A stretch of DNA of 64,000 nt, from the NCBI RefSeq assembly GCF_019801605.1, contig NZ_JAHVIT010000011.1, positions 1-64,000 of the forward strand. The letters are read 5' to 3'. Every line of letters begins with the position of its first letter. Positions within the stretch are counted from its first letter, which is position 1. Under the pieces are notes generated by a model. That model saw nothing but the letters and a program-made list of their open reading frames with translations, did no database searches and was not told the origin of the DNA. The position numbers and the translations under genes were made by a program. Source of the stretch: Maritimibacter alkaliphilus (GTDB lineage: Bacteria > Pseudomonadota > Alphaproteobacteria > Rhodobacterales > Rhodobacteraceae). Of this stretch, positions 25,919-34,731 are shown piece after piece.

Positions 25919-27216
25919 TCGGGGTCGGAGGCGCCGTTCTCGGCTTCGTCATGATGCTGACCATGATGCTGATCGGCCTGCCGGTGGCGGTGGCGATGTT
26001 CCTGACCGCGCTGATCGGGGCCTGGACCCTGATGGGCTGGCCGGTGCTGACCACTTTCGGCAGCCAGATGTGGAGCGGTCAGAACGATTTCATCCTGACG
26101 GCGATCCCGCTCTTCGTCTTCCTGGGCGAGATCCTCGTGCGCTCGGGCGTGGCGGAGGGGCTATACCGGTCGCTGTCGGACTGGCTGCGGCGGCTGCCGG
26201 GCGGGCTGCTGCATTCGAACATCGGGGCGAGCACCTTCTTCGCCGCGGTTTCGGGATCGTCCGTGGCGACAGCGGCGACGATCGGGAACGTGGCGCTGCC
26301 GATCCTCGCGGAGCGGAAGTATGATGAGCGCCTGACCGCGGGCACGATTGCCGCGGGCGCGACGCTGGGGATCCTGATCCCGCCCTCGATCAACATGATC
26401 ATCTACGGCTCGATGACGAACACCTCCATCGGGCAGCTCTTTGCCGCCGGTCTGGTGCCGGGCCTCCTGCTGACGGGCTGTTTCATGGCGCTGATCATCG
26501 GGATCGCGCTGGTGAAGCCCGGCGTGGCGGGCCCGGTGATGCCCGCGCGGCCGTGGAACGAGAAGCTGCGCAACCTGCTGGATGTTCTGCCGCCGCTGGT
26601 GATCTTTGTCGTGGTGATGGGCGTGATCTATGCCGGGTGGGCGACGCCCACGGAATCCGCCGCCATCGGCGTGGTCGCGGCGCTGGCCGTGGCGCTGGTG
26701 CGGCGCAAGCTGACCCTGCCGCTGTTGCACGAGGCGATGATCTCGACCGTGCGGATCTCCTCGATGATCCTGCTGATCATGGTGGGCGCGCAGTTCCTGA
26801 ACTTCGTCATCGGGATGCTGGGCATTCCGCAGGCACTGACCCGGGCCGTGGCGAACACCGGCGCGGGGCCGCTGGGGATCCTGCTGCTGCTGATGCTGTT
26901 CTACCTCGTGCTCGGCTGCTTCATGGAGACGCTGTCGATGATGATCGCGACGCTGCCGGTGGTCTTCCCGCTGGTGCTGCACATGGGGATCGACCCGGTG
27001 TGGTTCGGCATCTTCCTGGTGCTGATGATGGAGATCGGGCTGATCACGCCGCCGATCGGCATGAACCTCTACATCGTGCAGGGGGTGCGGATGCGGGGCT
27101 CCATCATGGACGTGATCTGGGGTGCGCTGCCCTTCGTCCTGCTGATGCTGGCCTTCACGCTGCTGCTGATCGCCTGGCCGTCGATGGTGCTGTGGCTGCC
27201 GGGGCTGCTGTTCTGA
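25915..27216 (+). CDS. dctM: TRAP transporter large permease DctM
   Basis: Sodium-coupled transport subunit, 433 aa, about twelve spans. GSSVATAATIGNVALP (about 115-130) and LGILIPPSINMIIYG (about 149-163) are the conserved substrate- and ion-site regions of DctM; ITPPIGMNLY appears near the C-terminus. Completes the TRAP operon, which ends at the stem-loop at 27264. Confidence 0.93.
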   Translation: MIGVGGAVLGFVMMLTMMLIGLPVAVAMFLTALIGAWTLMGWPVLTTFGSQMWSGQNDFILTAIPLFVFLGEILVRSGVAEGLYRSLSDWLRRLPGGLLHSNIGASTFFAAVSGSSVATAATIGNVALPILAERKYDERLTAGTIAAGATLGILIPPSINMIIYGSMTNTSIGQLFAAGLVPGLLLTGCFMALIIGIALVKPGVAGPVMPARPWNEKLRNLLDVLPPLVIFVVVMGVIYAGWATPTESAAIGVVAALAVALVRRKLTLPLLHEAMISTVRISSMILLIMVGAQFLNFVIGMLGIPQALTRAVANTGAGPLGILLLLMLFYLVLGCFMETLSMMIATLPVVFPLVLHMGIDPVWFGIFLVLMMEIGLITPPIGMNLYIVQGVRMRGSIMDVIWGALPFVLLMLAFTLLLIAWPSMVLWLPGLLF

Positions 27217-27263
27217 GCGGTACGGTAATAGAATTTACATAATTCGGGTTACGCGAAAAAAGA

Positions 27264-27297
27264 AGACGGCCGCCAGGGTGGGTGTTGGCGGCCGTCT
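27264..27297. terminator. Bidirectional terminator between dctM and motE
   Basis: A perfect 12-bp stem (27264-27275 with 27286-27297) with a 10-base loop. On the minus strand it is followed by TCTTTTTTCG, a good U-tract for the motE operon; on the plus strand by CTCGTTCC for dctM. It marks the border between the inserted metabolic block and the second flagellar block. Confidence 0.88.
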
Positions 27298-27321
27298 CTC
27301 GTTCCCCGGGCTTGGGGTCGA

Positions 27322-27972
27322 TCAGAGTTTGAGGTTGTCGAGTCTCTGATCTCCGGGGAGTTTCGAACGTTCCATGATGATGCGCGAAATCGCCCGCGCC
27401 CGCGTGGGGTTGAGCGCGGCGAGGATCGGCGCGGCGTCCCGTTCGTTCATCGTGCCGAGAACCATGACCGAGACCTCGATGTCGAGTTCGTCCATGATCA
27501 GGGCGGCTTCCTTGGGTTTCATGTTGGAGTAGAGCGCCACGAGGCGATCCACGTCCGAGGTATGGGCGGCCTGCGCCCGGTCGAGCATGGCCACGACCTC
27601 GGTCTTGAGGTCGCCCAACTGGGTCCGTTCCTGCGCGAGCGCCTCGCCCGCGAGGTCCAGTTCCGAGGCGCGCTGTGCCAGCTGGTCCTTCTGGGCCTCA
27701 AGCAGTTCACGTTCCTCGCGGATCGCGCGCAGCATGTCCTCGGGCACCCCGCAGGAGGTGTCGAGCGCGGCCTGGATCTGCTGCTTCTCGGCGACCGGCG
27801 CCTCTGCGGGCGGCGTGGCGGGCCCCGCGGCCGAGGCGCGCGAGACGAAGAGCATGTCCACCGGGGTCGCGGGCAACGCCGCGGGATCGGTGGTCAGCGT
27901 CATGCCGGCCTTCACCACGCCGGTGAGCGCGAGGGCGGCGATGATGACCGCGAAGGGACGGGGCTGCCACAT
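27322..27972 (-). CDS. motE: MotE-like flagellar protein (MgtE-N-like domain)
   Basis: 216-aa protein with an N-terminal hydrophobic segment (about 7-23), a long acidic/Gln-rich coiled coil (about 80-150) and a C-terminal helical domain (VALYSNMKPKEAALIMDEL, then NERDAAPILAALNPTRARAIS) like the MgtE N-domain shared by FliG-middle-like proteins. In Sinorhizobium, MotE is the periplasmic chaperone for the motor protein MotC. Here it is last in the fliL-fliM operon. Assignment rests on domain order and location. Confidence 0.78.
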   Translation of the reverse strand: MWQPRPFAVIIAALALTGVVKAGMTLTTDPAALPATPVDMLFVSRASAAGPATPPAEAPVAEKQQIQAALDTSCGVPEDMLRAIREERELLEAQKDQLAQRASELDLAGEALAQERTQLGDLKTEVVAMLDRAQAAHTSDVDRLVALYSNMKPKEAALIMDELDIEVSVMVLGTMNERDAAPILAALNPTRARAISRIIMERSKLPGDQRLDNLKL

Positions 27973-27975
27973 GGA

Positions 27976-28338
27976 TCAGGCGCCCCGCTGCGCGGTCTCG
28001 AAGAAGCCGCGGACGAGGTCCGACTTGCCGCGCAGCCGGGCGACGCCGGTGGGCGCGCGCTGCGGATCGCGGACCGAGCGGAAGGAGAGCGTGGCCGGTT
28101 CGCTGCGGGCCTCGGGGGCGGCGGCGGCGCGGCGCGGCTCGGCAATGTCCGAGGCCATGGTCTTCATCTGGGTGACCGACTTCTCGGACCGGTCCACGGC
28201 CTCGGAGAAGTGGGTGACCAGCGGCTGCATCTCGCGCAGTGCGGCCATCAGCATGCGCACCCGGCGGTCGACCAGGAAGGCATAGATCAGCGTGCCGGCC
28301 AGCAAGGCCAGGATAAGCATATCAATCAGAAACGACAT
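27976..28338 (-). CDS. Flagellar-operon membrane protein (DUF6468-like)
   Basis: 120-aa protein with one N-terminal transmembrane helix (about 2-20) and a cytoplasmic tail containing RRVRMLMAALREMQPLV and SEKSVTQMKTM, predicted helical. A GTG at 28350 is possible, but the ATG at 28338 has GAGGGTGGG upstream. The start overlaps the fliM stop, showing co-translation. It looks like a DUF6468-type protein found in alphaproteobacterial flagellar operons. Role unknown; anchoring or C-ring assembly is a guess from position. Confidence 0.65.
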   Translation of the reverse strand: MSFLIDMLILALLAGTLIYAFLVDRRVRMLMAALREMQPLVTHFSEAVDRSEKSVTQMKTMASDIAEPRRAAAAPEARSEPATLSFRSVRDPQRAPTGVARLRGKSDLVRGFFETAQRGA

Positions 28339-29290
28339 CGGAGAACCCACCCTCTTTCATGTCTTTGGCATTGTCGAAATCCTCGGTCACGCGCAGCGCG
28401 ACCGACCCGTTCTTGCGCCGGCCCATGGCGGCCCGGAACATCTTCTTGCCGGAGCACGTCACCGTCACCTCATGTTCGGAGTCGATGCCCAGGTCGAGGA
28501 CCTGCCCGCGCTTCCACTGCAGCACGGAGGTCAGCGGCAGCACCGGTTCGTGCAGGACCGCGGCAAGTGTCACGCTGGTGTCGGCGATCTGGTCCGTCAG
28601 CAGGGCCCGCCAGGCGTCATCCCCCCCAAGCTGTCCGCCCCGGAAGGCCTGCGCCAGCGTGGGGCGGACCTTGTCGATGGCGGTATTCGGGATGACGAAG
28701 GAGAGTTTGCCGACGCGTTCGTCGAGCGTGACCTTGTAAGTGACGCGCACGCAGGGGCTGCCCGGCGGTGCGAGGACCAACGTATGGGGGTTGCCCTCCA
28801 TGTGGTCGATGGAAAATTCGTTGTCGCTGAGCTGCGAGAAGGCGGTCGAGAGTTCGCGCAGAATGACCTCGCAGACGTTGGTTCCCAGCCGCCGCTCGAT
28901 CGCGGTGAAGCTGCGGGGCGTCCAGTCGCTGCCCTTCACGGTGCGCCCGCCCAGCATGATCTCCAGCGCGGTGAAGAGCAGGTCGGGGTCGAGCACCGTC
29001 GCGATCTCGCTCTCCCACTCGGAGGCCTGGGTGATCGCCACCAGCCCGTTGGCCGAGAGCCCTTCGAGCGCCTCGGCATAGGGCATGTAGTCGAAGCTCT
29101 CCAGTTCCGCATCCGCCAGCACGCCGCAATAGCTCTTCAGCGCCGGGCCGAGGGACAGGGCGAAACGGTCGAAGATCACCTCGAGCAGCGGCAGCCGCTC
29201 GTAGGAGAGCTTGGCCATCTGGATGATCTGCTCCTCGATGGGCGCGCCGTTCAGCTCTTCGGGAGGGGTGGGACGGGTTATCTCAGCCAT
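28322..29290 (-). CDS. fliM: Flagellar C-ring switch protein FliM
   Basis: Switch-complex protein, 322 aa. The middle domain carries LSFVIPNTAID (about 205) and the C-terminal SpoA-like domain begins near 235 (VTLAAVLHEPVLPLTSVLQW). The N-terminus lacks an obvious CheY-P-binding EIDALL-type peptide, which fits the absence of chemotaxis genes from the window. It lies three bases after fliL. Confidence 0.9.
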   Translation of the reverse strand: MAEITRPTPPEELNGAPIEEQIIQMAKLSYERLPLLEVIFDRFALSLGPALKSYCGVLADAELESFDYMPYAEALEGLSANGLVAITQASEWESEIATVLDPDLLFTALEIMLGGRTVKGSDWTPRSFTAIERRLGTNVCEVILRELSTAFSQLSDNEFSIDHMEGNPHTLVLAPPGSPCVRVTYKVTLDERVGKLSFVIPNTAIDKVRPTLAQAFRGGQLGGDDAWRALLTDQIADTSVTLAAVLHEPVLPLTSVLQWKRGQVLDLGIDSEHEVTVTCSGKKMFRAAMGRRKNGSVALRVTEDFDNAKDMKEGGFSDVVSD

Positions 29291-29293
29291 GGC

Positions 29294-29890
29294 TCACTGC
29301 ACGATCAGGTCGGAGACGAGGAGTTCCTGCGGGGCGTCGCTGCCGGTGACGGCACGGGCGCGGCGCAGGAGTTCGGTCTTGAGGGTGGTCAGCCCGTAGG
29401 TGCCCTGGAGGTCGGCCTCGTTGAGCTGGCGCAGGTAGTCCTGGAAGCTGTCGCGCAGATAGAGCTTGCGCGCCTCGACGTCGTCGGCCCCCGGAAGGGC
29501 GGTGTCATAGACGAGGGCGAGGTTGAGCTTGAGGAAGCGCGTGGTGCGGCGCCCGGTGGCGGTGGTCGAGGTGATGTTGACGATGATCTCCTTGAAGGGC
29601 GTCACCGTCATCTCGTCGCCGGGCATCGCGGTGCCGTGGCCGCCTTCGCTGCCGCCGTGTCCGTCCCCGGCAGGTTCGGCTGCCGCGTGGTCCTCGGCGG
29701 GGGTCTCTTCAGGCTCCGGCAGGTCCTCGCCCTGGATGAAGGCCAGGAAGGTCGCGGGGCCCATGGAGATCGCCATGCCGCCGCCGATGCCGAGAATACA
29801 GAGCAGAAGCAGAAGGATAGGCATACCGATCCGGCGGCCAAGAGACCGCTTTGCGGGTGCCCCTCCGGACGAGTCTTGCGCCTCTGCCAT
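29294..29890 (-). CDS. fliL: Flagellar basal body-associated protein FliL
   Basis: Single-pass membrane protein near the stator. The longest frame begins at 29983, but the ATG at 29890 puts a short charged N-terminus before the helix (about 23-45) and is preferred, giving 198 aa. An acidic/His-Gly linker (60-90) leads to the periplasmic domain (FKEIIVNITSTT, RTTRFLKLNLALVYD, ending ELLVSDLIVQ), a complete FliL C-domain. First gene of the leftward fliL-fliM operon. A second, shorter FliL-like protein is encoded at 49.5 kb. Confidence 0.9.
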   Translation of the reverse strand: MAEAQDSSGGAPAKRSLGRRIGMPILLLLLCILGIGGGMAISMGPATFLAFIQGEDLPEPEETPAEDHAAAEPAGDGHGGSEGGHGTAMPGDEMTVTPFKEIIVNITSTTATGRRTTRFLKLNLALVYDTALPGADDVEARKLYLRDSFQDYLRQLNEADLQGTYGLTTLKTELLRRARAVTGSDAPQELLVSDLIVQ

Positions 29891-30037
29891 TTCATGTGCC
29901 CGTTTCAAGTATACCTGTTGATTACAATGCGGATTAATCCACGCCAAGGCAAGCATAAATTGCAAACTGTGCTTGCGCGGCAAGGATTAATCCGGTTAAA
30001 TCTGGGTAAAGGCAGGTAGCTGCGCCGGGGGTAGGGT
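29891..30037. promoter_or_regulatory. Divergent fliL / fliF control region with palindrome pair
   Basis: Two identical 10-bp perfect palindromes, GGATTAATCC, lie at 29931-29940 and 29984-29993, 53 bp apart (about five helical turns). TCAAGTATA at 29905-29913 matches the motif at the flgI/regulator and motA promoters. The region separates the two largest basal-body operons and is the likely joint control point. Confidence 0.6.
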
Positions 30038-31762
30038 TTGGGACCGTTTTTCGACAATCTGCTGTCGCTTGGACGTGGGCGTCTGATCGCGCTTGGCGCG
30101 ACGGGTGTCGGCATCGTCTTTGCACTGTTCTTCGGGTTGAGCATGGTGATGCGCCCCGAGTACGTGCCGCTCTATAGCAACCTCTCCCCTGCCGCGGCCA
30201 GCCGGCTGCTGGATACGCTTGAGAGTGCGGGCTTCAAGGTCGAGCTCGAGGCCGCCGGTTCCACCGTTTCCGTGGCGCGCGAGGATATCCCCCGTGCGCG
30301 TATGGCGCTTGCGGAACAAGGACTTCTGGACGAAGGCACCCCGGGCTGGGAGATTTTCGACCAGTCCTCCGGGCTCGGCATGAACACCTTCATGCAGCGG
30401 GTGAACCGCCTGCGCGCCATGGAGGGCGAGCTGGCCCGCTCGATCCAGACCATCGACGGGATCGCCGCCGCGCGGGTCCACCTTGTGCTGCCCGAGCGCG
30501 AGGCGTTTTCGCGCGAGACGGCGGAGCCCTCTGCCTCGGTCATCGTGCGCGGTGCAGGCAGTGCCGAGATCGGCCGCCGCGAAGGGCAATCGATTCGCGC
30601 CCTGGTTGCGTCGGCCGTCCCGGGCATGGCGCCGGGACGGGTGACTGTTCTTTCGGCGAGTGGTGAGACTATCCTTGCCGAGGATGGCGACAGCACCGCT
30701 GAAGTGACCTTGCAGAGCGTGCGTGCCGCCATAGAGGAGCGGATGTCGCGCAACATCCAGTCGATCCTGACGGCACGGGTCGGGGCGGGCAATGCGCGGG
30801 TCAACGTGAACGTGGACCTGACCACCGAACGGCAGGTGATCCGCCAGCAGAGCTACGATCCCTCGCAGCGGGTGGTCCGCTCGACCGAGACCCGCGAGGA
30901 GAACACCGAGGACACCCGCAACGCGCAGGGCGAGGTCGGCGTTCTCGACAACCTGCCGGGCGGGCTTCAGAACGGCCCCGGCGGCGGCCAGCCCCAGAAC
31001 AGCAATTCGAGTGCCTCGACCAACGAGATCGTCAACTACGAGATCGGCAACACCTCGAGCGAGGTGGTGCGCGAGCCGGGCGACATCAACCGGATCTCAG
31101 TCGCGGTGCTGGTGAACGGCATCTACAACGTGGGCGACGACGGCGCGGTGGCCTACGAGGAGCGCAGCGCGGACGAGTTGGAGCGGCTGACCCAGCTGGT
31201 GCAATCGGCGGTGGGCTTCGACAGCGAGCGCGGCGACACGGTGCAGGTCGATAGCCTTCGGTTCATGGATTACTCCATGGACGTGGGCGAACCGGTGGGC
31301 CAGTCCATCGGGCAGGTGCTGACCGAGAACCTGATGTCGATCCTGCGGGGTCTCTTTGCCCTGGGTGTCGTGGCGGCGGTGATGGCCTTCGGCGTGATGC
31401 CCCTGCTGCGGCGGATGACCAGCGAAGGCGGCGACATGCCCGCGCTTGCCGGTGCGGCGGCGGGTGGCGGTGCCCTTGCCCTCGCGGGGGGCGAGGGCCA
31501 GATGCCCGCGGAACAGGCCGCCGCCCTGCCCGCGGCACAGCGCAGCGCGGCCCCGGCCCTGTCGGGCCCGGCACAGGCGGCGGGCGGGCAGACGACCCAC
31601 ACCGGCACGATCCTCGGTCCCGACGATGGCGACATGGTCCAGCTGGGCCCGGTCAGCGGCGGGATCAAGAAGGGCTGGATCGAGAGCGTCGGCGCCCTGG
31701 TCGAGAACGAACCGGACGAGTCCCTGCGGGTCATCCAAAGCTGGCTGGCGGAGGAGCTCTAG
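30038..31762 (+). CDS. fliF: MS-ring protein FliF, TTG start
   Basis: MS-ring subunit, 574 aa. An in-frame TAG lies six bases before the TTG at 30038, and the first ATG comes only after the N-terminal transmembrane helix (about 15-37). So a non-ATG start is required, and the TTG preceded by GGGGGTAGGG is the best one. Ring-building domains follow (YVPLYSNLSP, the LEAAGSTVSVAREDIPRARMAL region, VNRLRAMEGELARSIQTI). A second transmembrane helix is near 430, and the C-terminal FliG-binding tail ends in VIQSWLAEEL. First gene of the rightward fliF-fliH-fliN-fliP-fliG run. Confidence 0.94.
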   Translation: MGPFFDNLLSLGRGRLIALGATGVGIVFALFFGLSMVMRPEYVPLYSNLSPAAASRLLDTLESAGFKVELEAAGSTVSVAREDIPRARMALAEQGLLDEGTPGWEIFDQSSGLGMNTFMQRVNRLRAMEGELARSIQTIDGIAAARVHLVLPEREAFSRETAEPSASVIVRGAGSAEIGRREGQSIRALVASAVPGMAPGRVTVLSASGETILAEDGDSTAEVTLQSVRAAIEERMSRNIQSILTARVGAGNARVNVNVDLTTERQVIRQQSYDPSQRVVRSTETREENTEDTRNAQGEVGVLDNLPGGLQNGPGGGQPQNSNSSASTNEIVNYEIGNTSSEVVREPGDINRISVAVLVNGIYNVGDDGAVAYEERSADELERLTQLVQSAVGFDSERGDTVQVDSLRFMDYSMDVGEPVGQSIGQVLTENLMSILRGLFALGVVAAVMAFGVMPLLRRMTSEGGDMPALAGAAAGGGALALAGGEGQMPAEQAAALPAAQRSAAPALSGPAQAAGGQTTHTGTILGPDDGDMVQLGPVSGGIKKGWIESVGALVENEPDESLRVIQSWLAEEL

Positions 31763-31765
31763 ATC

Positions 31766-32440
31766 ATGCGCTTCGCCTTCGAGCGGGACTTCGACCTTGA
31801 ACGTGCGATGGAGGCAAAGCGCGCGGCCCGGGCCGCGCTTGCCACGTTCACGGAGGCCGAGTTGCGCCAGGCGGAAGCCGAGGCGCGCGCCGAAGGCTAT
31901 GCGGATGGCCGGATCGCGGGCCGGGCCGAGGCCTCTTCGGCCGCCGACCTTGCGGACGTGCGGGCGCAGATGGAGGCGGTGAACCAGATCGTGCCGCGTC
32001 TCGACGTGCTGCTGAAGGAAGCGGACAAGCACCGCGCCGACCTGGAGAGCCAGGTGCTGGACTTCACGCTGTCGGTCTTCGAGAAGGTGGCGCCGGACGC
32101 GATGCAGACCCTGTCCCTGCCCCGGGTCCGCACCGAGGTGAAGCAGGCCATCGGCATGGCGCTTGGCGCCGCCGGCCTGCGGATTGTGCTACCCAAGGGC
32201 TCGCTCGACCTGATCGGCGAGGACCTGTCGAAGGCGGTGCACGAGATCGGCTATGCCGGTCGCGTCGAATTCTCCTACGACCCGGCGCTCGGCGCCGGGG
32301 ATGCCCGCGTCGAGTGGGACAACGGCTTCATGGATTTCTCCTTCAACGCGGTCTGCGACCGCATTCACGATGCGCTGAAGGCGGCGGCAGATGCCGCCCT
32401 CGCGCGGACCTCATCAGAGCGGAGTGACGCACATGGCTGA
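31766..32440 (+). CDS. fliH: FliH-like export ATPase regulator
   Basis: 224-aa protein placed where FliH is expected. An N-terminal Ala/Glu/Arg-rich helix (about 15-60, with AEARAEGYADGR in the place of the FliH GxxxG-type repeat) is followed by a C-terminal domain (LDFTLSVFEKVAP, VLPKGSLDLIGEDL, DPALGAGDARVEWDNG) of FliH/V-ATPase-E type. Starts four bases after fliF and overlaps fliN by eight bases. Confidence 0.85.
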   Translation: MRFAFERDFDLERAMEAKRAARAALATFTEAELRQAEAEARAEGYADGRIAGRAEASSAADLADVRAQMEAVNQIVPRLDVLLKEADKHRADLESQVLDFTLSVFEKVAPDAMQTLSLPRVRTEVKQAIGMALGAAGLRIVLPKGSLDLIGEDLSKAVHEIGYAGRVEFSYDPALGAGDARVEWDNGFMDFSFNAVCDRIHDALKAAADAALARTSSERSDAHG

Positions 32441-32810
32441 GAACGACGAACCGGCAGGCCCCGGCAAGGACGAGGTCTTTCCGCAGGTGGACGAAGGCGG
32501 CGAGACGCTGGCCATCGAGGACATGATCGACCCGGACAAGCGCGACGGCGGCAAGGGCCGCAACATCGACGCGATGTTCAACGTCGGGCTGAACGTGCAG
32601 ATCGTGCTGGGCCACAGCCGGATGCCGATCTCGCAGCTGCTGAAGCTGTCGCGCGGGTCGGTCATCGAGCTGGACAAGAAGATCGGCGAGCCGGTGGACG
32701 TGGTGATCAACGACCGCCTCGTGGCGCGCGGTGATCTGGTGAAACTGTCGGGCGACCGGCTGGGGGTATCCCTGACCGAGATCGTCAAGGACTACATCTC
32801 GGACAAGTGA
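32433..32810 (+). CDS. fliN: C-ring protein FliN
   Basis: 125-aa SpoA-domain protein. The ATG at 32433, inside the end of fliH, has GGAG upstream; the longer frame has no support. An acidic N-terminus (1-45) precedes the domain: FNVGLNVQIVLGHSRMPISQ, then LLKLSRGSVIELDKKIGEPV, then GDRLGVSLTEIV. Completes the FliG/FliM/FliN switch. Confidence 0.95.
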   Translation: MAENDEPAGPGKDEVFPQVDEGGETLAIEDMIDPDKRDGGKGRNIDAMFNVGLNVQIVLGHSRMPISQLLKLSRGSVIELDKKIGEPVDVVINDRLVARGDLVKLSGDRLGVSLTEIVKDYISDK

Positions 32811-32814
32811 CCCG

Positions 32815-33633
32815 ATGCTGCGCCGCCCCCTGCCCCTCTGCCTGACCCTGCTGGCCGCGCTTGCGCTGTGGCCCGGGCTGGCGCATGCGCAGGACGGCGG
32901 TTTGCTGGGCGCGATTTCCGAGACGCTGAGCCAGGCGCAGCCGGGCACGGACGAGACGGCGACCCTGTCGGGCCGGATCATCCAGCTGGTCGCGCTGATG
33001 ACCGTGCTCTCGATCGCGCCGGGCCTCTTGGTGGTGATGACGAGCTTCACCCGCTTCATCATCGTCTTCTCGATGCTGCGCACCGCGCTTGGCCTGAACC
33101 AGACGCCGCCGAACATGGTGCTGTCGGCGATGGCGCTGTTCATGACCTTCTATGTCATGCAGCCGGTGTTCAACGACGCCTACGAACAGGGCGTGCAGCC
33201 GCTGATGGAGAACTCCATCACCGAGGAACAGGCGATCGGCCGGATCGGCGACCCGTTCAAGCGGTTCATGTATGCCAACACGCGCGACAAGGACCTGCTG
33301 CTGTTCATGGACATCGCCGCGCGGTCGGATGAGAGCGACGTGGTGCCCCAGCTGCCCGAGAGCGTGGACCAGGTCGGCTGGCGCGAGCTGGTGCCGGCCT
33401 TCATGATGTCGGAACTGCGGCGGGCCTTCTCGATCGGGTTCCTGATCTACCTGCCCTTCGTGGCGCTGGACCTGATCGTGGCCTCGGTGCTCATGTCGGC
33501 GGGCATGATGATGCTGCCGCCGGTCATGATCTCGCTGCCGTTCAAGGTGATTTTCTTTGTGCTGATCGACGGCTGGTACATGCTGGCCGGGTCGTTGATG
33601 GAAGGATACCTGCCCATGGCGGGCGGTGGCTGA
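32815..33633 (+). CDS. fliP: Export gate protein FliP
   Basis: Pore-forming gate subunit, 272 aa, with a cleavable signal peptide (1-25, ending AHA) as is usual for FliP. LLVVMTSFTRFIIVFSMLRTALGLNQ-type region (about 63-88) and the late VLMSAGMMMLPPVMISLPFK-type region are the family signatures. No fliO gene is seen nearby or elsewhere in the window. Confidence 0.96.
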   Translation: MLRRPLPLCLTLLAALALWPGLAHAQDGGLLGAISETLSQAQPGTDETATLSGRIIQLVALMTVLSIAPGLLVVMTSFTRFIIVFSMLRTALGLNQTPPNMVLSAMALFMTFYVMQPVFNDAYEQGVQPLMENSITEEQAIGRIGDPFKRFMYANTRDKDLLLFMDIAARSDESDVVPQLPESVDQVGWRELVPAFMMSELRRAFSIGFLIYLPFVALDLIVASVLMSAGMMMLPPVMISLPFKVIFFVLIDGWYMLAGSLMEGYLPMAGGG

Positions 33634-33645
33634 GGAGTAGGGACG

Positions 33646-34710
33646 ATGAAAGCGACGACGATGACCAAGACCTCCGTCCCCGGCCGCGTTGCGGATGCGG
33701 GCGTGCGGCGGCGCAAGCTGAAGGGCCCGGAGAAGGCCGCGATCCTCTTCCTCTGCCTCGGCGAGAAGCGCGGCTCGGACCTGATGCAGAAGCTGGACGA
33801 GACCGATATCCAGAAGCTGACCCGCGCGATGTCGGGTCTCGGCTCCGTCTCCGCGCCGCAGGTCGAGGAGGTGATGACCGAGTTTACCGAGAGCATCACC
33901 AACGGCAGCGGCGTCGTCGGCTCCTTCGCCATCGCCGAGAGCATGCTGCGCAACTTGCTGCCCGGCGATCAGGCCGATGCGATCCTCAAGGACATCCGCG
34001 GCCCGCTGAAGGAGCGCGATCTCTGGGCGCGGTTCAGCGCGCTGAACGAGAACGTCATCGCCAACTACCTGAAGGGCGAGCACGAGCAGACCGCCGCCGC
34101 GATCCTGTCGAACGTGAAACCCGACGTGGCCGCCAAGGTGCTGCCGCTGCTGGGTGTCGAGCGGATGGAAGGCATCATCGAGCGGATGATCAAGATGGAG
34201 GCGGTGCCGCATCACATGATGCAGCAGCTGGAAGAGGCGCTGACCACCGATATCGCGGCGGCCTCCTCGCAGCCGACGGCCTCGGAGCTTCAGCAGCGTA
34301 TGGCGGACCTCTTCAACAAGCTGGACCGCGACGCCTTCGACCGGATCGCACCGGGGCTGGAAGAGCGCGCCGCCGACATGTTCAACGCGATCAAGCAGAA
34401 GATGTTCACCTTCGAGGACCTGGTGAAGCTGGATGCCATGGGGCTGGCCCGCGTGATGCGCGGCGTGCCGGGCAACACGCTGCCGATGGCGCTGCGCGGG
34501 GCCTCGAAGGAGGTGCGCGATCACTTCCTCAACGTGCTGCCGGGCCGGTCGCGCGACATGCTGCTGGACGAGATGAACTCCATGGGGCCGGTCCGTGGCC
34601 GCGACGTGCGCGAGGCGCAGACGGTCATGGTGGATTACGCCAAGGAGCTGGCCGAGGAAGAGGTCATCCGCCTGCCGATGGACGAGGAAGAGGACGAGCT
34701 GATCACCTGA
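33646..34710 (+). CDS. fliG: C-ring switch protein FliG
   Basis: Torque-transmitting rotor protein, 354 aa. GAGGAGTAGGG precedes the ATG. An N-terminal FliF-binding domain (KGPEKAAILFLCLGE, about 25-39) is followed by middle armadillo motifs (EHEQTAAAILSNVKPDVAAKVL-type, about 145-166). The C-terminal motor domain holds FNAIKQKMFTFEDLVKLD and the charged helix EVRDHFLNVLPGRSRDMLLDEM-type region. Ends the fliF operon; converges with the DUF1217 gene. Confidence 0.94.
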   Translation: MKATTMTKTSVPGRVADAGVRRRKLKGPEKAAILFLCLGEKRGSDLMQKLDETDIQKLTRAMSGLGSVSAPQVEEVMTEFTESITNGSGVVGSFAIAESMLRNLLPGDQADAILKDIRGPLKERDLWARFSALNENVIANYLKGEHEQTAAAILSNVKPDVAAKVLPLLGVERMEGIIERMIKMEAVPHHMMQQLEEALTTDIAAASSQPTASELQQRMADLFNKLDRDAFDRIAPGLEERAADMFNAIKQKMFTFEDLVKLDAMGLARVMRGVPGNTLPMALRGASKEVRDHFLNVLPGRSRDMLLDEMNSMGPVRGRDVREAQTVMVDYAKELAEEEVIRLPMDEEEDELIT

Positions 34711-34731
34711 TCGGCGCGTCCCCGCGTCCCG

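Noticed and set aside
29984-29999. CtrA site (TTAA-N7-TTAA) upstream of fliF
   Set aside because: The two TTAA halves are separated by five bases, not seven; the perfect GGATTAATCC palindromes explain the sequence better.
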